DNA from: Brassica napus
Lineage: Eukaryota > Streptophyta > Magnoliopsida > Brassicales > Brassicaceae
Length of the DNA stretch: 64,000 nucleotides
Direction: 5' to 3'
NCBI RefSeq assembly: GCF_020379485.1
Contig: NC_063447.1
Coordinates: forward strand, 55,603,452 to 55,667,451
Shown here in pieces: positions 43,331-54,508 of the stretch (its first letter is position 1; each line of letters starts with the position of its first letter). The position numbers were made by a program, and so were the translations under genes. The notes under the pieces are model-generated. The model worked only from the letters and a program-made list of their open reading frames with translations. It had not been told where the DNA came from and did no database searches.

Positions 43331-45889
43331 TTAGGTCCATATATCTAGGAAAATTTGACAAAACTAACCCACAACTTGATTTTAACCCCAAACCTATACC
43401 CAAACTTGAATCAATGCAAAACTAACCTAAAACCCTTGTGAAATTACAGTCCAGCCCCTTGTGACCAAACAAAAAAACAGAAGCTATTTTTACGAATATA
43501 GCCCCAGTAAGTCGTCTGAGATGTTGGAAGTCGTCTGGACGACTTCAAAGTAAGTCTTCTGGTGTACCTGATCTTAAAAATAATTTTTAAATTTTTAAAA
43601 AAATATTTTGATAAGCAAAAAATTAAAATCATGTAATTATAAACAGTTCTAAGTGATATAAATTAAAATATAACAAATTGAATTGTTTTCAATATAGATG
43701 AGTGTAGGTAGTGAATCATGGTATTCTTTGGTCTAGGGTTTGACAACATATGTTGTAGTATTGTATGTATTCTTAGGGTTAGATTTTGGAAAGCTTGAAT
43801 ATTTTTTAGAAAAATTAAATTTTTACCTATACGTGCTTATTTTTGTGTATAATAAACATTTTTGAAGTTTAATTTGATTTTATGAAGTGTTTAGTTAGTT
43901 AATTAAGTTTAGGAGTCGTCCAAATATTCCCGCCTAAAATTAAAAAAAAAAATATTTTCCCGCTTAAATAATTTAAACCAGACGAGAAGTCTTCTATTTT
44001 AGTTTCCCGCTAAAAATATTTTAATTTCTCGCTAAAAATATTTTAATTTCCCGCTAAAATTATTTTAATTTCCCGCTAAAATTATTAAAGTCTTCTGGAC
44101 GACTTACAAGTAAGTCGTCTAGGAAATCGTCTGAATCAAAAATATTTAACCTAATTGGATTTTTTGTCTCCCTATATAAAGAAAAATTTACACATTCTCT
44201 CTCCTCCTCTCAAATGGCTGCAACAAAAATGTAATGTTCATCATTCTAAAACTCTTCAACCTCTCTCTAATCTCTTTGACTTGAAAACACCAAACTTTAT
44301 ATGAATTTTTCTGTTTTGTCTCATGTCTTTCTTACTAATCTATCTTTTTTGCAGGTTTTTAATCAGATGGTACTCATCTTCCACTCATTTAAAAGTAGAT
44401 CTATTAATTTTAGATATGTATTTTTGTGTGTTCTATAAAAGTAGATTTATCTAATCTTCCACTCATTTTCTCTGTTTTTAAGCCATTTGAACGTTTTTGG
44501 ATATACAAGTTTTTCAGATCTAGATTTGATATGCAGGTCTTTCTGATCTGGAAGACTTCTGGGACGACTTACATGTTAGTCGTCTAAAATATGATGCACT
44601 AGACGACTTCTAGGAAGTCTTCCAGACGACTTCCAGGAAGTCTTCCAGACGACTTCCATTTCAGTCGTCTGGACTTCCTGGAAGTCTTATAACGAAGTCT
44701 TTTTCCATATCAAGTGGAGTCCAAGCTTGTCTTTGTAGATGAATGATCTATAATAGTTTTGTTTGTGGTCTGTTTTGTGATTTGCATGTCTACTCTTTTA
44801 GTTGTGAATTTTTTGGTAAATCAGTAATAATGTTTCCCAAGATGTAATACATGTGCTAACAATGTGTTTGCACATTTACAAATCAGTGAAATAATATACT
44901 TCAATAGCCTTTTTCTTATCTTTGGATCTCTCATATGCAATAATAAATCTCCAATGGCCTTTTTCTCATCTTAATAAACAAGAATGTTGGTAGCTTCATA
45001 TTGATACAACATTTTATGAAGCATTTTAACTCTTCTTCCAACTCATAACAATAATCATCATTAGTGTTTATAACAATAATACTTAAGAGATGGAAACAAA
45101 CAATAGTAACTAGTCAAAGCATATCATATTTTTTTTATAAGTTTGTGTTGAAAAACTTAGTCAAATTTAGTAAAACTAAGGGAGAAAACATATTTTGAAA
45201 ATATGAGTTTTACATATCTTGAAGTTACTTATCACTCTTAAAAATACAAGTCATTCAAAAACTAGCGTAGAAGACTTAAAAATTAGCGTAGAAGACTTAA
45301 AAACTAGCGTAGAAGACTTCCACAGAAGTCTTCTCAGATCAGTTAGAAACTTTAATTAACGTGAATGTTGGTAACCTCGTAAATATCACCAATTAAGTTA
45401 GAAATTTCATTCAGTAGCCCAAATATTCATTAATAAACATGAATTAACAAGAAAATGTTTAAAAGTCTTTATAGTTTTAGAGAAAATGCAAGTTTATTAA
45501 ACATTGACGCAGACGACATCCACGGAGGTCGTCTAGTAGACTTCCAGAGAAGACGTCCATTTAGGTCATTTTTGCAATTAAATTTTTACAAAGACTCTAT
45601 TGTAATGAGTAAGTTAACTCTACATACTATGTGTTCATGTCCAGGTTATAATCTTCTTGAGTCATTGCAACAAGATCAGCATGTGTCGAACCTTCACTCC
45701 AAAATAACATTCTCGCTCCTTTGAAATGATCAACCACAAAATTCCAACATCCATCTTTCAACAACCATTCTCCATACACTGCATGTAACTGACGCATCAT
45801 CTGAAAAGTCAAAATAAAACACATTAGCAAACATAGAACAAAGAAAATGAAAGTTTATTAGAGATCGACGCGGACAACTTCAATCAAAG

Positions 45890-46745
45890 TCTTCCAGACG
45901 ACTAAAATATAAGTTGTCTGGTCAACGCAGATGTTATTTTTGCAATTGACTTTGAAATCTGTTATCTGAGACTACTGAAAAATAAGTCGTCTACTTTTGT
46001 TTGGTTAAAAAAAAACTCCAAAAAAGCTAGACGACTTACATTTCAGTCGTCATATGTTAGTTTTGCATTTGACTGGATTATTTCAGAAGTTTGACTTTCC
46101 TGGACGACTTACATTTCAGTCGTCTGGTGAAAAATTGAAATATCAATAATTTATTAAAACTCGACGACTTAATTGTAAGTCGTCATAGGTTAGTTTTGCA
46201 ATTGAAAAATAAAACTTCAATATTTAATTATATATAGATGACTTACAATTCAGTCGTCCATCCGACGACTTACATGTAAGTCGTCCAGAATTTACGAGGT
46301 TTGACCAGAATCTCGGAATAAAATTCTGGACGACTTACATGTAAGTCGTCGGACGGACGACTGAATTGTAAGTCGTCTATAGAAAATTAAATATTGAAGT
46401 TTTATTTTTAAATTGCAAAACTAACCTATGACGACTTAATTGTAAGTCGTCGAGTTCAAATAAAATATTAATATTTTAATTTTTCACCAGACGGCTGAAA
46501 TGTAAGTCGTCCAGGAAAGTCAAACTTCTGAAATAATCGAGTCAAATGCAAAACTAACCTATGACGACTGAAATGTAAGTCGTCTAGGTTCTTTGGAGAT
46601 TTTTTTTGTAACCAAACAAAAGCATGTGACTTATATTTCAGTCGTCTCAAAAAACAGATTTCAAAGTCAATTGCAAAAATAACCTCTGCATTGACCAGAC
46701 GACTTCCAGGTAAGAGGTCTACAGCCAGACGACTTACCAGGTAAG
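45890..46745. repeat. Internal inverted repeat of element A (arms about 400 bp)
   Basis: 45890-46296 is mirrored by 46320-46745 around a 25-bp loop containing acgaggtttgaccagaatc. Along each arm, short palindromes (GACGACTTAC facing GTAAGTCGTC or CAGTCGTC) alternate with the spacer taggttagttttgcaattga. A transcript would fold into one long hairpin. Confidence 0.8.
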
Positions 46746-46875
46746 TCGTCTGGACAAACAAATCTGAAAAAAAACTCGATTTCATACCTTAAATTGGTGA
46801 GATAACTTCCTTAGCACACAGAATCTCAAACGAAAGTGACCCACCCAGAATCGTTAGCTTCTATGACTCTATGAA

Positions 46876-47025
46876 TCATAAAAAATGTAGAATCAAAATC
46901 TTGGGTTTTTTTAGCTGAATGTAGAGAGAAAGTGAGAGAGATGTTGTGTTTAGTTCATAAGAATGGAGAAAGAAGAAGGGTAAATCGATTTTGGGAGCAT
47001 TAAGAGCTTCAAATTGGTTGTTCAT
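46876..47025 (-). CDS. Short conserved ORF in element A (49 aa), function unknown
   Basis: ATG at 47025 opens MNNQFEALNAPKIDLPFFFL and ends ILHFL. The copy in element B at 47853 differs by a handful of residues and stays open. It may be the first exon of a lost gene, since both copies are followed by a GT-rich region. Short and Phe/Leu-rich, with no recognised domain. Confidence 0.3.
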   Translation of the reverse strand: MNNQFEALNAPKIDLPFFFLHSYELNTTSLSLSLYIQLKKPKILILHFL

Positions 47026-47248
47026 GGTGGTTGGGGTATTGATGACAATGACAATCTTGTAATTACTTGAAGATGATGAGGGTGAGATAGTAAAAATGTT
47101 ATTTTCGAAAAAAAAAATTGATGGCATTTTCGTGAATTATATGAACTTGTGGGGTGAATCGGGCAAAACTAATTTTCAAAAAAAAAGGAGGTTAGTTTTG
47201 TGTTTGAGTTTGAGTTCTAGGTCAATTTTGCAAAAAGCCCATATATCT

Positions 47249-47617
47249 ATTTGATTTTTTGCATTAACATTTCTAAAAAATCTAAATAATTATAATGATA
47301 TTAATAATAAATCAATTTTAACTGTAAATTTAAATTTATTTTTAGTTATAATGAAATCTGTTGAGAGAAATCTAACAAAATCTTATAAAATTCAAATCTT
47401 TTTAATTAATGCATGATTAATTTTGTAATTAGTAATATAATATTACTACAACTAATTTTAAATAAAATTTTACATAAAACCAAATAAAATAAATTATATG
47501 ATATTTTTATAAATTTTAAAATTATAGTCCCTATTGTATTAAATAGAAGTAATAAATGAATTAAATATAAAAATTATATTAAATTAACATAAATAAAATT
47601 AATATTTTCATTTAAAT
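47249..47617. other. AT-rich spacer between the two long Mutator-like elements
   Basis: No gene or repeat. It is the 370-bp host interval separating the target duplications of elements A and B. Confidence 0.5.
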
Positions 47618-47852
47618 AAAAAAATAGGGCTTTTTGCAGAATTGACCTATAACTTAAAGTCAAACACAAAACTAACCTCCTTTTTTTTTGAAAATTGGTT
47701 TTGCCCTATTCACCCTACAAGTTCATATAATTTACGAAAATGCCATCAATTTTTTTTTTTCTTTTTTTTTCGAAAATGACATTTTTACTCTCTCACCCTC
47801 ATCATCTTCAAGTAATTACAAGATTGCCATTGTCATCAATACCACAACCACC

Positions 47853-48017
47853 ATGAACAACCAATTTGAAGCTCTTAATGCTCCCAAAATCGATTTACCC
47901 TTCTTCTTTTTCCATTCTTGTGAACTAAACACAACATATCTCTCACTTTCTCTCCACAATGAGCTAAAAAAACTCAAGATTTTGATTCTAAATTTTTTAT
48001 GGTTCATAGAGTCATAG
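47853..48017 (+). CDS. Short conserved ORF in element B (54 aa), function unknown
   Basis: MNNQFEALNAPKIDLPFFFF... to FIES. It is the counterpart of the ORF at 46876-47025 and extends slightly further. Preceding DNA reads SPSSSSSNYK in the same frame in both elements. Coding status is uncertain. Confidence 0.3.
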   Translation: MNNQFEALNAPKIDLPFFFFHSCELNTTYLSLSLHNELKKLKILILNFLWFIES

Positions 48018-48130
48018 AAGCTAACGATTCTGGGTGGGTTACTTTCGTTTGTGATTCTGTGTGCTTGGAGAAGCCTTATGTATGCTAAGGAACTTATCTC
48101 ACCAATTTAAGGTATGACATCGAGTTTTTT

Positions 48131-49020
48131 TTCAGATCTGTTCGTCAGACGACTACTTGGGAAGTCGTCTGGCTGTAGACAACTTACCTGGAAGTCGTCT
48201 GGTCAACGCAGATGTTATTTTTGCAATTGACTTTGAAATCTGTAACCTGAGACGACTGAAAGTTAAGTCGTCTGTTTTTGTTTGGTTTCAAAAAAATTTC
48301 CAAAGAACCTAGACGACTTACATTTTAGTCGTCATAGGTTAGTTCTGCATTTGACTGGATAATTTCAGAAGTTTGACTTCCCCAGACGACTTACATTTCA
48401 GTCGTCTGGCGAAAATTAAAATAATAATATTTTTTTTAAAGTAGACGACTTACAGTTAAGTCGTCATAGGTTAGTTTTGCAATTGAAAAAAAAAACTTCA
48501 AAATTTAATTATACACAGACGACTTATAATTCAGTGGTCCACGAGACGACTTACTTGTAAGTCGTCCATGATTTTTTTCCGAGATTCTGGTCAAACCTCG
48601 TAAATCCTGGACAACTTACATTTCAGTCGTCTCGTGGACGACTGAATTATAAGTCGTCTGTATATAATTAAATCTTGAAGTTTTTTTTTTCAATTGCAAA
48701 ACTAACCTATGACGACTTAACTGTAAGTCGTCTACTTTAAAAAAAATATTATTATTTTAATTTTCACTAGACGACTGAAATGTAAGTCGTCCAGAAAAGT
48801 CAAACTTCTGAAATAATCCAGTCAAATGCAAAACTAACCTATGACGACTAAAATGAAAGTCGTCTAGCTTTTTTGGAGTTTTTTTTTTAGCCAAACAATA
48901 GTAGACGACTTATTTTTCAGTCGTCCGAAATAACATATTTCAAAGTCAATTGCAAAAATAACCTCTGCGTTGACCAGAAGACGTATAGTTTAGTCGTCTA
49001 GACAACTTAGATTGAAGTCG
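48131..49020. repeat. Internal inverted repeat of element B (arms about 420 bp)
   Basis: 48131-48567 is mirrored by 48604-49020 around ccgagattctggtcaaacc, the reverse complement of the loop in element A. Same palindrome-plus-spacer architecture. Confidence 0.8.
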
Positions 49021-49739
49021 TCCGCGTCTTCTCCGCTAGTTTTTAAGTCTTCTACGTTAGTTTTTGAATAACTTGTATTTTTAAGAGTGATAAGTAACTT
49101 CAAGATATGTAAAACTCATATTTACAAAATATGTTCTCTCCCTTAGTTTTACTAAATTTGACTAAGTTTTTCAACGCAAACTTATAATAAAATATGATAT
49201 GATTTGACTAGTTACTATTGTTTGTTTCCATCTCTTAAGTATTATTGTTATAGATAATAATGATGACTATTGTTATGAGTTGGAAGAAGGGTTAAAATGC
49301 TTCTTAAAATGTTGTATCAATATAAAGCTACCAACATTCTTGTTTATTAAGATGAGAAAAATGCCATTTGAGTTTATTATTGCATATGAGAGATCCAAAG
49401 ATAAGAAAAAGGCTACTGAAGTCTATTATTTCATTGATTTGTAAATGTGTAAACACATTGTTAGCACATTTAGTAAATCTTGGAAAACATTATTACTGAT
49501 TTTACAAAAAAATTCCCAACTAAAAGAGTAGACATGCAATTCACAAAACAGACCACAAACAAAACTATTATAGATCATTCCTCTACAAAGACAAGCTTGG
49601 ATTCCACTTGAGTAGACAAGACCACACGACTTTTAAGAAGTCCAGACGACTTCTAAGACGTCCAGACGACTTCCAGGAAGTTCAGACGACTTTGTCAGAA
49701 GACTTTTAGGAAGTTCAGACGACTTCCAGACGACTTTAC

Positions 49740-50700
49740 AGGAAGTCCAGACGACTTTACAGGAATTCCAGACGACTTTGTCAGAAGACTACCAAGAAGT
49801 CCAGACGACTTCCAGACGACTAACATGTAAGTCATCCCAGAAGTCTTCCAGACTGAAAAACCTGCATATTAAATCCAGATCTGAAAAACCTGCATATCCA
49901 AAAACGTTCAAATGGCTTAAAAACAGAAAAAAAATGAGTGAAAAATTAGATAAATCTACCTTTACAGAACACACAAAAATACATATCTAAAAATAATAGA
50001 TCTACCTTTAAATTAGTGGAAGATGAGTACCATCTAATTAAAAACCTGCAAAAAAGATAGATTAGTAAGAAAGACATGAGACAAAACTGGAAAATTCATA
50101 TAAAATTTGGTGTTTTCAAGTCAAAGAGATTAGAATGGGTTTGGAGAGTTTTAGTTTGGGAAAAAGTAAGAACTTTATACAACAAGAAGTTATCAAATGA
50201 AGAAAAATCAGACATAAGAACTTACCAAAACGCTCAGATCTATTATGAAAGAGAGACTTCGTCAGAAGACTTCCATGAAGTCCAGACGACTTCCTGGAAG
50301 TCCACACGACTTCCTGGAAGTCCAGACGACTTCCTGGAAGTCCAGACGACTTTGTCAGAAGACTTCCAAGAAGTCCAGACGACTTCCAGATGACTTCCAG
50401 ACGACTAACAGGTAAGTCATCCAAGAAGTCTTCCAGATCTGAAAAACCTGCATATCAAATCCAGATCTGAAAAACCTCCATATCCAAAAACGTTCAAATG
50501 ACTTAAAAATAGAAAAAATGAGTGGAAGATTAGATAAATCTACATTTATAGAACACACAAAAATACATATCTAAAATTAATAGATTTACCTTTAAATTAT
50601 TGGAAGATGAGTACCATTTGATTAAAAACCTGCAAAAGAGATAGATTAGTAAGAAATACATGAGACAAAACTGAAAAATTCATATAAAGTTTGGTGTTTT
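49740..50700. repeat. Tandem duplication with 586-bp offset in element B, plus 20-bp CCAGACGACTTCCTGGAAGT arrays
   Basis: The landmark gaaaaacctgcatat occurs at 49855 and 50441, and sequence continues in parallel to the leader-like AAAACCTGCAAAAGAGATAG. Just before each copy is an array of CCAGACGACTTCCNGGAAGT units (49620-49830 and 50265-50410). Element A has a single copy. Confidence 0.75.
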
Positions 50701-51853
50701 CAAGTCAGAGAAATTAGAGAGAGGTTGGAGAGTTTTAGAATGATGAACATTACATTTTTGTTGCAGCCATTTGAGAGGAGGAGAGAGAATGTGTAAATTT
50801 TTCTTTATATAGGGAGACAAAAAATCCAATTATGTTAAATATTTTTGACTCAGACGACTTCCTGGACGACTTACATTTCAGTCGTCTGGTGAAGAAATTA
50901 AAACAGACAACTTACATGTAAGTCATCCAGAAGAGTTTAATATTTTTAGCGGGAAATTAACTATTTTTAGCGGGAAACTAAAATAGAAGACTTTACAGAC
51001 GACTTACAAGTAAGTCGTCTGGTTTAAATTATTTAAGCGGGAAAATAATTTTTTAAAAAAATTTTAGGCGGAAATATTTGGACGACTTACATGTAAGTCG
51101 TCTGTTTTAATTTCTTCACCAGACGACTGAAATGTAAGTCGTCCGAGTAAAATGATCCGGTTAGGTTAAAACGTACATTGGTAAAATTAAAGGTTCGGTA
51201 CGATGTGGACGACTGAAATATACGTCGTCCGAGTAAATTATTCAACAGACGACTGAAATATAAGTCGTCCACACCCTAAACATAACCCCTAAACTTAATT
51301 ATCTAATTAAAGACTTCATAAAATCAAATCAAACTTGAAAAATGTTTACTATACACATAAATAAACACATATAGGTGAAAACTAATTTTTGAAAAAAAAA
51401 CATTTTAGTTTTCCAAAATCTAACCCTAACAATACATACAATACTACAACATATGTTTGCCAAACTCCTAAACCAAAGTATTTCATGATTCACTACTTCC
51501 ACTCATCTATCTTCAAAACAAATCAATTTTATCATATCTTAATTTATATCACTTAAAACTGTTTATAATTACTTGATTTTTATTTTTCACGCATCAAAAT
51601 ATTTTTTTACAAGATTTATAAATTATTTTTAAAATAAACCGGTACCAGACGACTTCCAACATCTCAGACGACTCAGACGATTTACTAGGGCTATATTCGT
51701 AAAAATGGCTTCTGTTTTTTTGTTTGGTCACAAGGGGCTGAGCTGTAATTTCACTAGGCTTTTATGTTAGTTTTGCATTTGATTCAAGTTTGGGTATAGG
51801 TTTGGGGTTAAAATCAAGTTGTGGGTTAGTTTTGGCAAAAACCCAAAAAAATA

Positions 51854-52117
51854 TCATTCACCTTTTAAAGGAATTAGAATATCATTCACAGTTTATAAAA
51901 ATTAAAATTGGTAAATTATGTAACATTTTTATATAAAAAAAATTAAATTATTAACATATATTAAAATTTATATCTACAACTATTTACTTTGAAAATCACA
52001 ACAATATATTATCAAAATGATTATATACAAAATATAATATGAAAAATATATATTTATAAAATGAAAAATTACCTAGTTAAAAGTTAAGTGGAGTTCTCTG
52101 TAGCCTCCAGATTGAGA
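51854..52117. other. AT-rich intergenic DNA
   Basis: No feature seen. Confidence 0.45.
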
Positions 52118-52333
52118 ATTATGATCAATGTTTTGATATTGCAGCATCCATTTAGAGAGACAAGTGTTATAATTTGGATTTGTTATGATATTGCAGCATC
52201 CATTTAGAGAGACAAGTGATATTGCAGCTTCCATTTAGAGAATTATGATCAATGTTTTGATATTGCAGCATCCATTTAGAGAGACAAGTGATATTGCAGC
52301 ATCCATTTAGAGAGACAAGTGTTATAATCTGCA
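52118..52333. repeat. Tandem repeat upstream of F-box copy 4 (gatattgcagcatccattta units)
   Basis: Five copies of a 31-bp core (gatattgcagcatccattta, gagagacaagt) begin at 52135, 52187, 52218, 52259 and 52290, two with an extra tail containing gaattatgatcaatgtttt. The array ends about 25 bp before the conserved promoter block of the F-box gene. No other copy has it. Confidence 0.85.
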
Positions 52334-52358
52334 TAAAAGAAAACACGAAGAGTTCGTG

Positions 52359-52380
52359 CATGGGCTTTATCATGCATAAT
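52359..52380 (+). promoter_or_regulatory. Conserved F-box promoter motif (TGGGCTTTATCATGCATAAT)
   Basis: Same block as upstream of copies 1 and 3, with one base different, followed by ttataataaagataaagac. Confidence 0.45.
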
Positions 52381-52545
52381 CTCTAATTCTTGATTTTCTT
52401 TCTTTATAATAAAGATAAAGACTTTCAAAACCAATACGAACTCTTCCGAGTCTTCTTTGTCCAAGAAAAAAAAACACAGAGAGTTCGAAACGTACGAACT
52501 CAGTCTTTCGAGAAAGATAACGAACTCTACTCAAGAGTCACCGCC

Positions 52546-53760
52546 ATGCAACCACCGCGGCAGAACGTCTCGAAGGGCGGCGAACTAACCATTTATCGAG
52601 GCGTCACGCGATCGATGACCAGACGTCATCGGAACTCATTGCCGGTTCCGGACGATCTCGCTATGGAGATATTCACGAGGCTGCCGTCGAAGGCGATAGC
52701 GAGATGTCGTTGCGCATGCAAGCTCTGGTCCTCCATGCTTCGCAGTCAAGATTTCACAGAGCTTTTCTTGACCAAATCTTGTGCTCGCCCTCAGCTCCTT
52801 TTCGTCCTGGACGATTACAGCGTCGGCGAGTTAGTCTTCATCTCGTCGCCTCAGCCTGAAAATCCGGAAGAGAACTCGTACGTTGTAGCCTCCAACCCTC
52901 TTGCGTTTTTCCCACGTTACATTGGATTCTATGGTTGTACCAACGGCTTCTTCTGTTATGGAGCTGGCCGGAACCTTAAGGGGCTGAAATTGCCAGTGTG
53001 TGTTCCGGTGATATGTAACCCCAGCACGGGACAGTCCTTGACCATGCCCAGATTGATCTCGAAAAAGAAGTATGGAGTGCAAAGCTATCTTGGATACGAG
53101 CCGATGGAGAAAGAGTTCAAGGTGTTGTCGATGAATAAGTCGCGTACTGGTGAGGTGATCTCAGTGGAGCACCAAGTTCTGACATTAGGAACCAAGAAAC
53201 TGTCATGGAGGTTGGTCGAGTGTTGCATCCCACATCGTTCTTCAAGTAAGTGGATATGCATCAGTGGCGTTCTTTACTACGCAGCTAGTGCAGCTGGATC
53301 TTTCGAGAATTCTATGGTCGTTTGTTTTGACTTGAGGTCTGAGAAGTTCTGCTCTGTCATGTTCAGTAAAGCAATGCCTCGTTCAACAACTCTAGTAAAC
53401 TACGATGGGAAACTAGGTTTGCTTATGTCTGGAGATTCTCATGATGACGTTACTCGAGCAACTACAAGTTTTGAGCTGTGGGTTCTGCTTGACGCTGCAC
53501 AACACGAGTGGTCCAATCATGTCTACGTATTACCACCTTCGTGGGAGGATGTTGTTTCAGAGGACATGCGCATTGCTGGAATGGTTGCCGTAAATGAAAT
53601 CGTCTTGGCCCCCTGGTTCCAAAGTGTGCCTTCCTATGTCATCTACTTCAACGTGGAGAGAAAGACGATCACAAAAGTTGGAATCCAAGGACTGGAAGCG
53701 TTTCAGGGTGAGAGTTTCAAAACCTATCTCAACTATGTTGAGAATGTGAAGCTTCTTTAA
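52546..53760 (+). CDS. F-box protein with F-box-associated domain (copy 4, intact)
   Basis: A single exon of 404 residues beginning MQPPRQNVSKGGELTIYRGV. The 52 open codons upstream are leader and the CCGCCATG context fixes the start. The F-box lies at about 39-80 (PVPDDLAMEIFTRLPSKAIA, CACKLWSSMLRSQDFTELFL). The associated region includes PEENSYVVASNPLAFFPRY, VICNPSTGQSLTMPR, YLGYEPMEKEFKVLSMNK and YLNYVENVKLL. Predicted SCF ubiquitin-ligase substrate receptor with unknown target. Its third base choices are more GC-rich than in the other copies. No defect was seen. It sits just right of the large Mutator-like pair and 750 bp from the first GNAT gene. Confidence 0.93.
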   Translation: MQPPRQNVSKGGELTIYRGVTRSMTRRHRNSLPVPDDLAMEIFTRLPSKAIARCRCACKLWSSMLRSQDFTELFLTKSCARPQLLFVLDDYSVGELVFISSPQPENPEENSYVVASNPLAFFPRYIGFYGCTNGFFCYGAGRNLKGLKLPVCVPVICNPSTGQSLTMPRLISKKKYGVQSYLGYEPMEKEFKVLSMNKSRTGEVISVEHQVLTLGTKKLSWRLVECCIPHRSSSKWICISGVLYYAASAAGSFENSMVVCFDLRSEKFCSVMFSKAMPRSTTLVNYDGKLGLLMSGDSHDDVTRATTSFELWVLLDAAQHEWSNHVYVLPPSWEDVVSEDMRIAGMVAVNEIVLAPWFQSVPSYVIYFNVERKTITKVGIQGLEAFQGESFKTYLNYVENVKLL

Positions 53761-54508
53761 GCAATTTTATAAGTGAGAGACAAAGTGTAGTTTTCATTTT
53801 GTGTGTTTCGTTTTTTTTCTAGTATCTTAGTTTGAAAAATCCCACCTGTTGTGGATGATAGATAATCTTCTTGTTACAAACTCTTTACAAATGTATATAA
53901 TTATCCAAAACAGAGTAGTTTAGAATGTGATCTTTGAATGCTATGATAGAGAGAGTAAGAGTTTCTAGATCCATGAAATGATTCGAATGTTATTATCTTG
54001 GTTAAGATCCATAAATAGTCATGTGTTATCCAATGACTATTGACTGCTTTCTGTTATAGTGTTCATCTTTCTTGGATTTTGTTTTGGTTATTACGGCAAG
54101 GACGAATGGTTTTTCTCAAATGTTTCAATCAATTTTTTCCTTATGACGGAAGATGCTCCTTGTGTTAATGACACGAGTAGAATGTTGCTGTTTGCTTAAA
54201 ATCACATAACTGGAAGAGAGTGATTTGGATTAGAAGAGTTGCTGTTTGCTAATCAAATGTACAAGTGGTTTGATGGTTTCTATAGTTACTAATGTAAGTT
54301 CTCTGTATATAGAAATACCGAGTATACTAAGTACTTGGATTAGAAGAATCTTTTGACAAAGACACTAATACATCAGTAGCAATTAGCTTACAAATACAGA
54401 GGAAACAGAAAAAAGAAAACTGAAAGAGAGTTTATTTCATGTTCAACATATGAATCGTACACAAAGTCAAACATATATATAATCTTAATTAATCTTTTTA
54501 TTGATTAA
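53761..54508. other. Convergent 3' flanks of F-box copy 4 and GNAT gene 1
   Basis: The first 250 bp repeat the F-box 3' flank. The remainder is the likely 3' UTR side of the minus-strand GNAT gene. No further gene. Confidence 0.5.

Larger units (their letters stand above)
43347..47238 (-). mobile_element. Long Mutator-like non-autonomous element A, 3.9 kb
   Basis: Flanked by ccatatatct (43337-43346 and 47239-47248), a 9-10 bp duplication as expected for Mutator-like elements. Ends are AGGAAAATTTGACAAAACTA on the left and, inverted, GCTTTTTGCAAAATTGACC on the right. The interior holds many copies of GACGACTT/AAGTCGTC, an internal hairpin (45890-46745), a leader-like region with ATGGCTGCAACAAAAATG near 44214, and a short conserved ORF near the right end. 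No transposase is recognisable. The whole element is an inverted copy of the one at 47627. Confidence 0.8.
47627..51844 (+). mobile_element. Long Mutator-like non-autonomous element B, 4.2 kb
   Basis: Perfect 9-bp duplication aaaaaaata (47618-47626 and 51845-51853). Ends GGGCTTTTTGCAGAATTGAC on the left and, inverted, GGGTTTTTGCCAAAACTAAC on the right. It is colinear with element A in inverse orientation throughout: conserved ORF, hairpin, AT-rich part, CCAGACGACTTCC array, leader-like region and TAACCC-rich end. It exceeds A in length partly through an internal 586-bp tandem duplication. Confidence 0.83.

Noticed and set aside
43347..51844. Single 8.5-kb inverted segmental duplication
   Set aside because: Each half has its own 9-10 bp target duplication and complete ends, so two separate transposon insertions explain it better.
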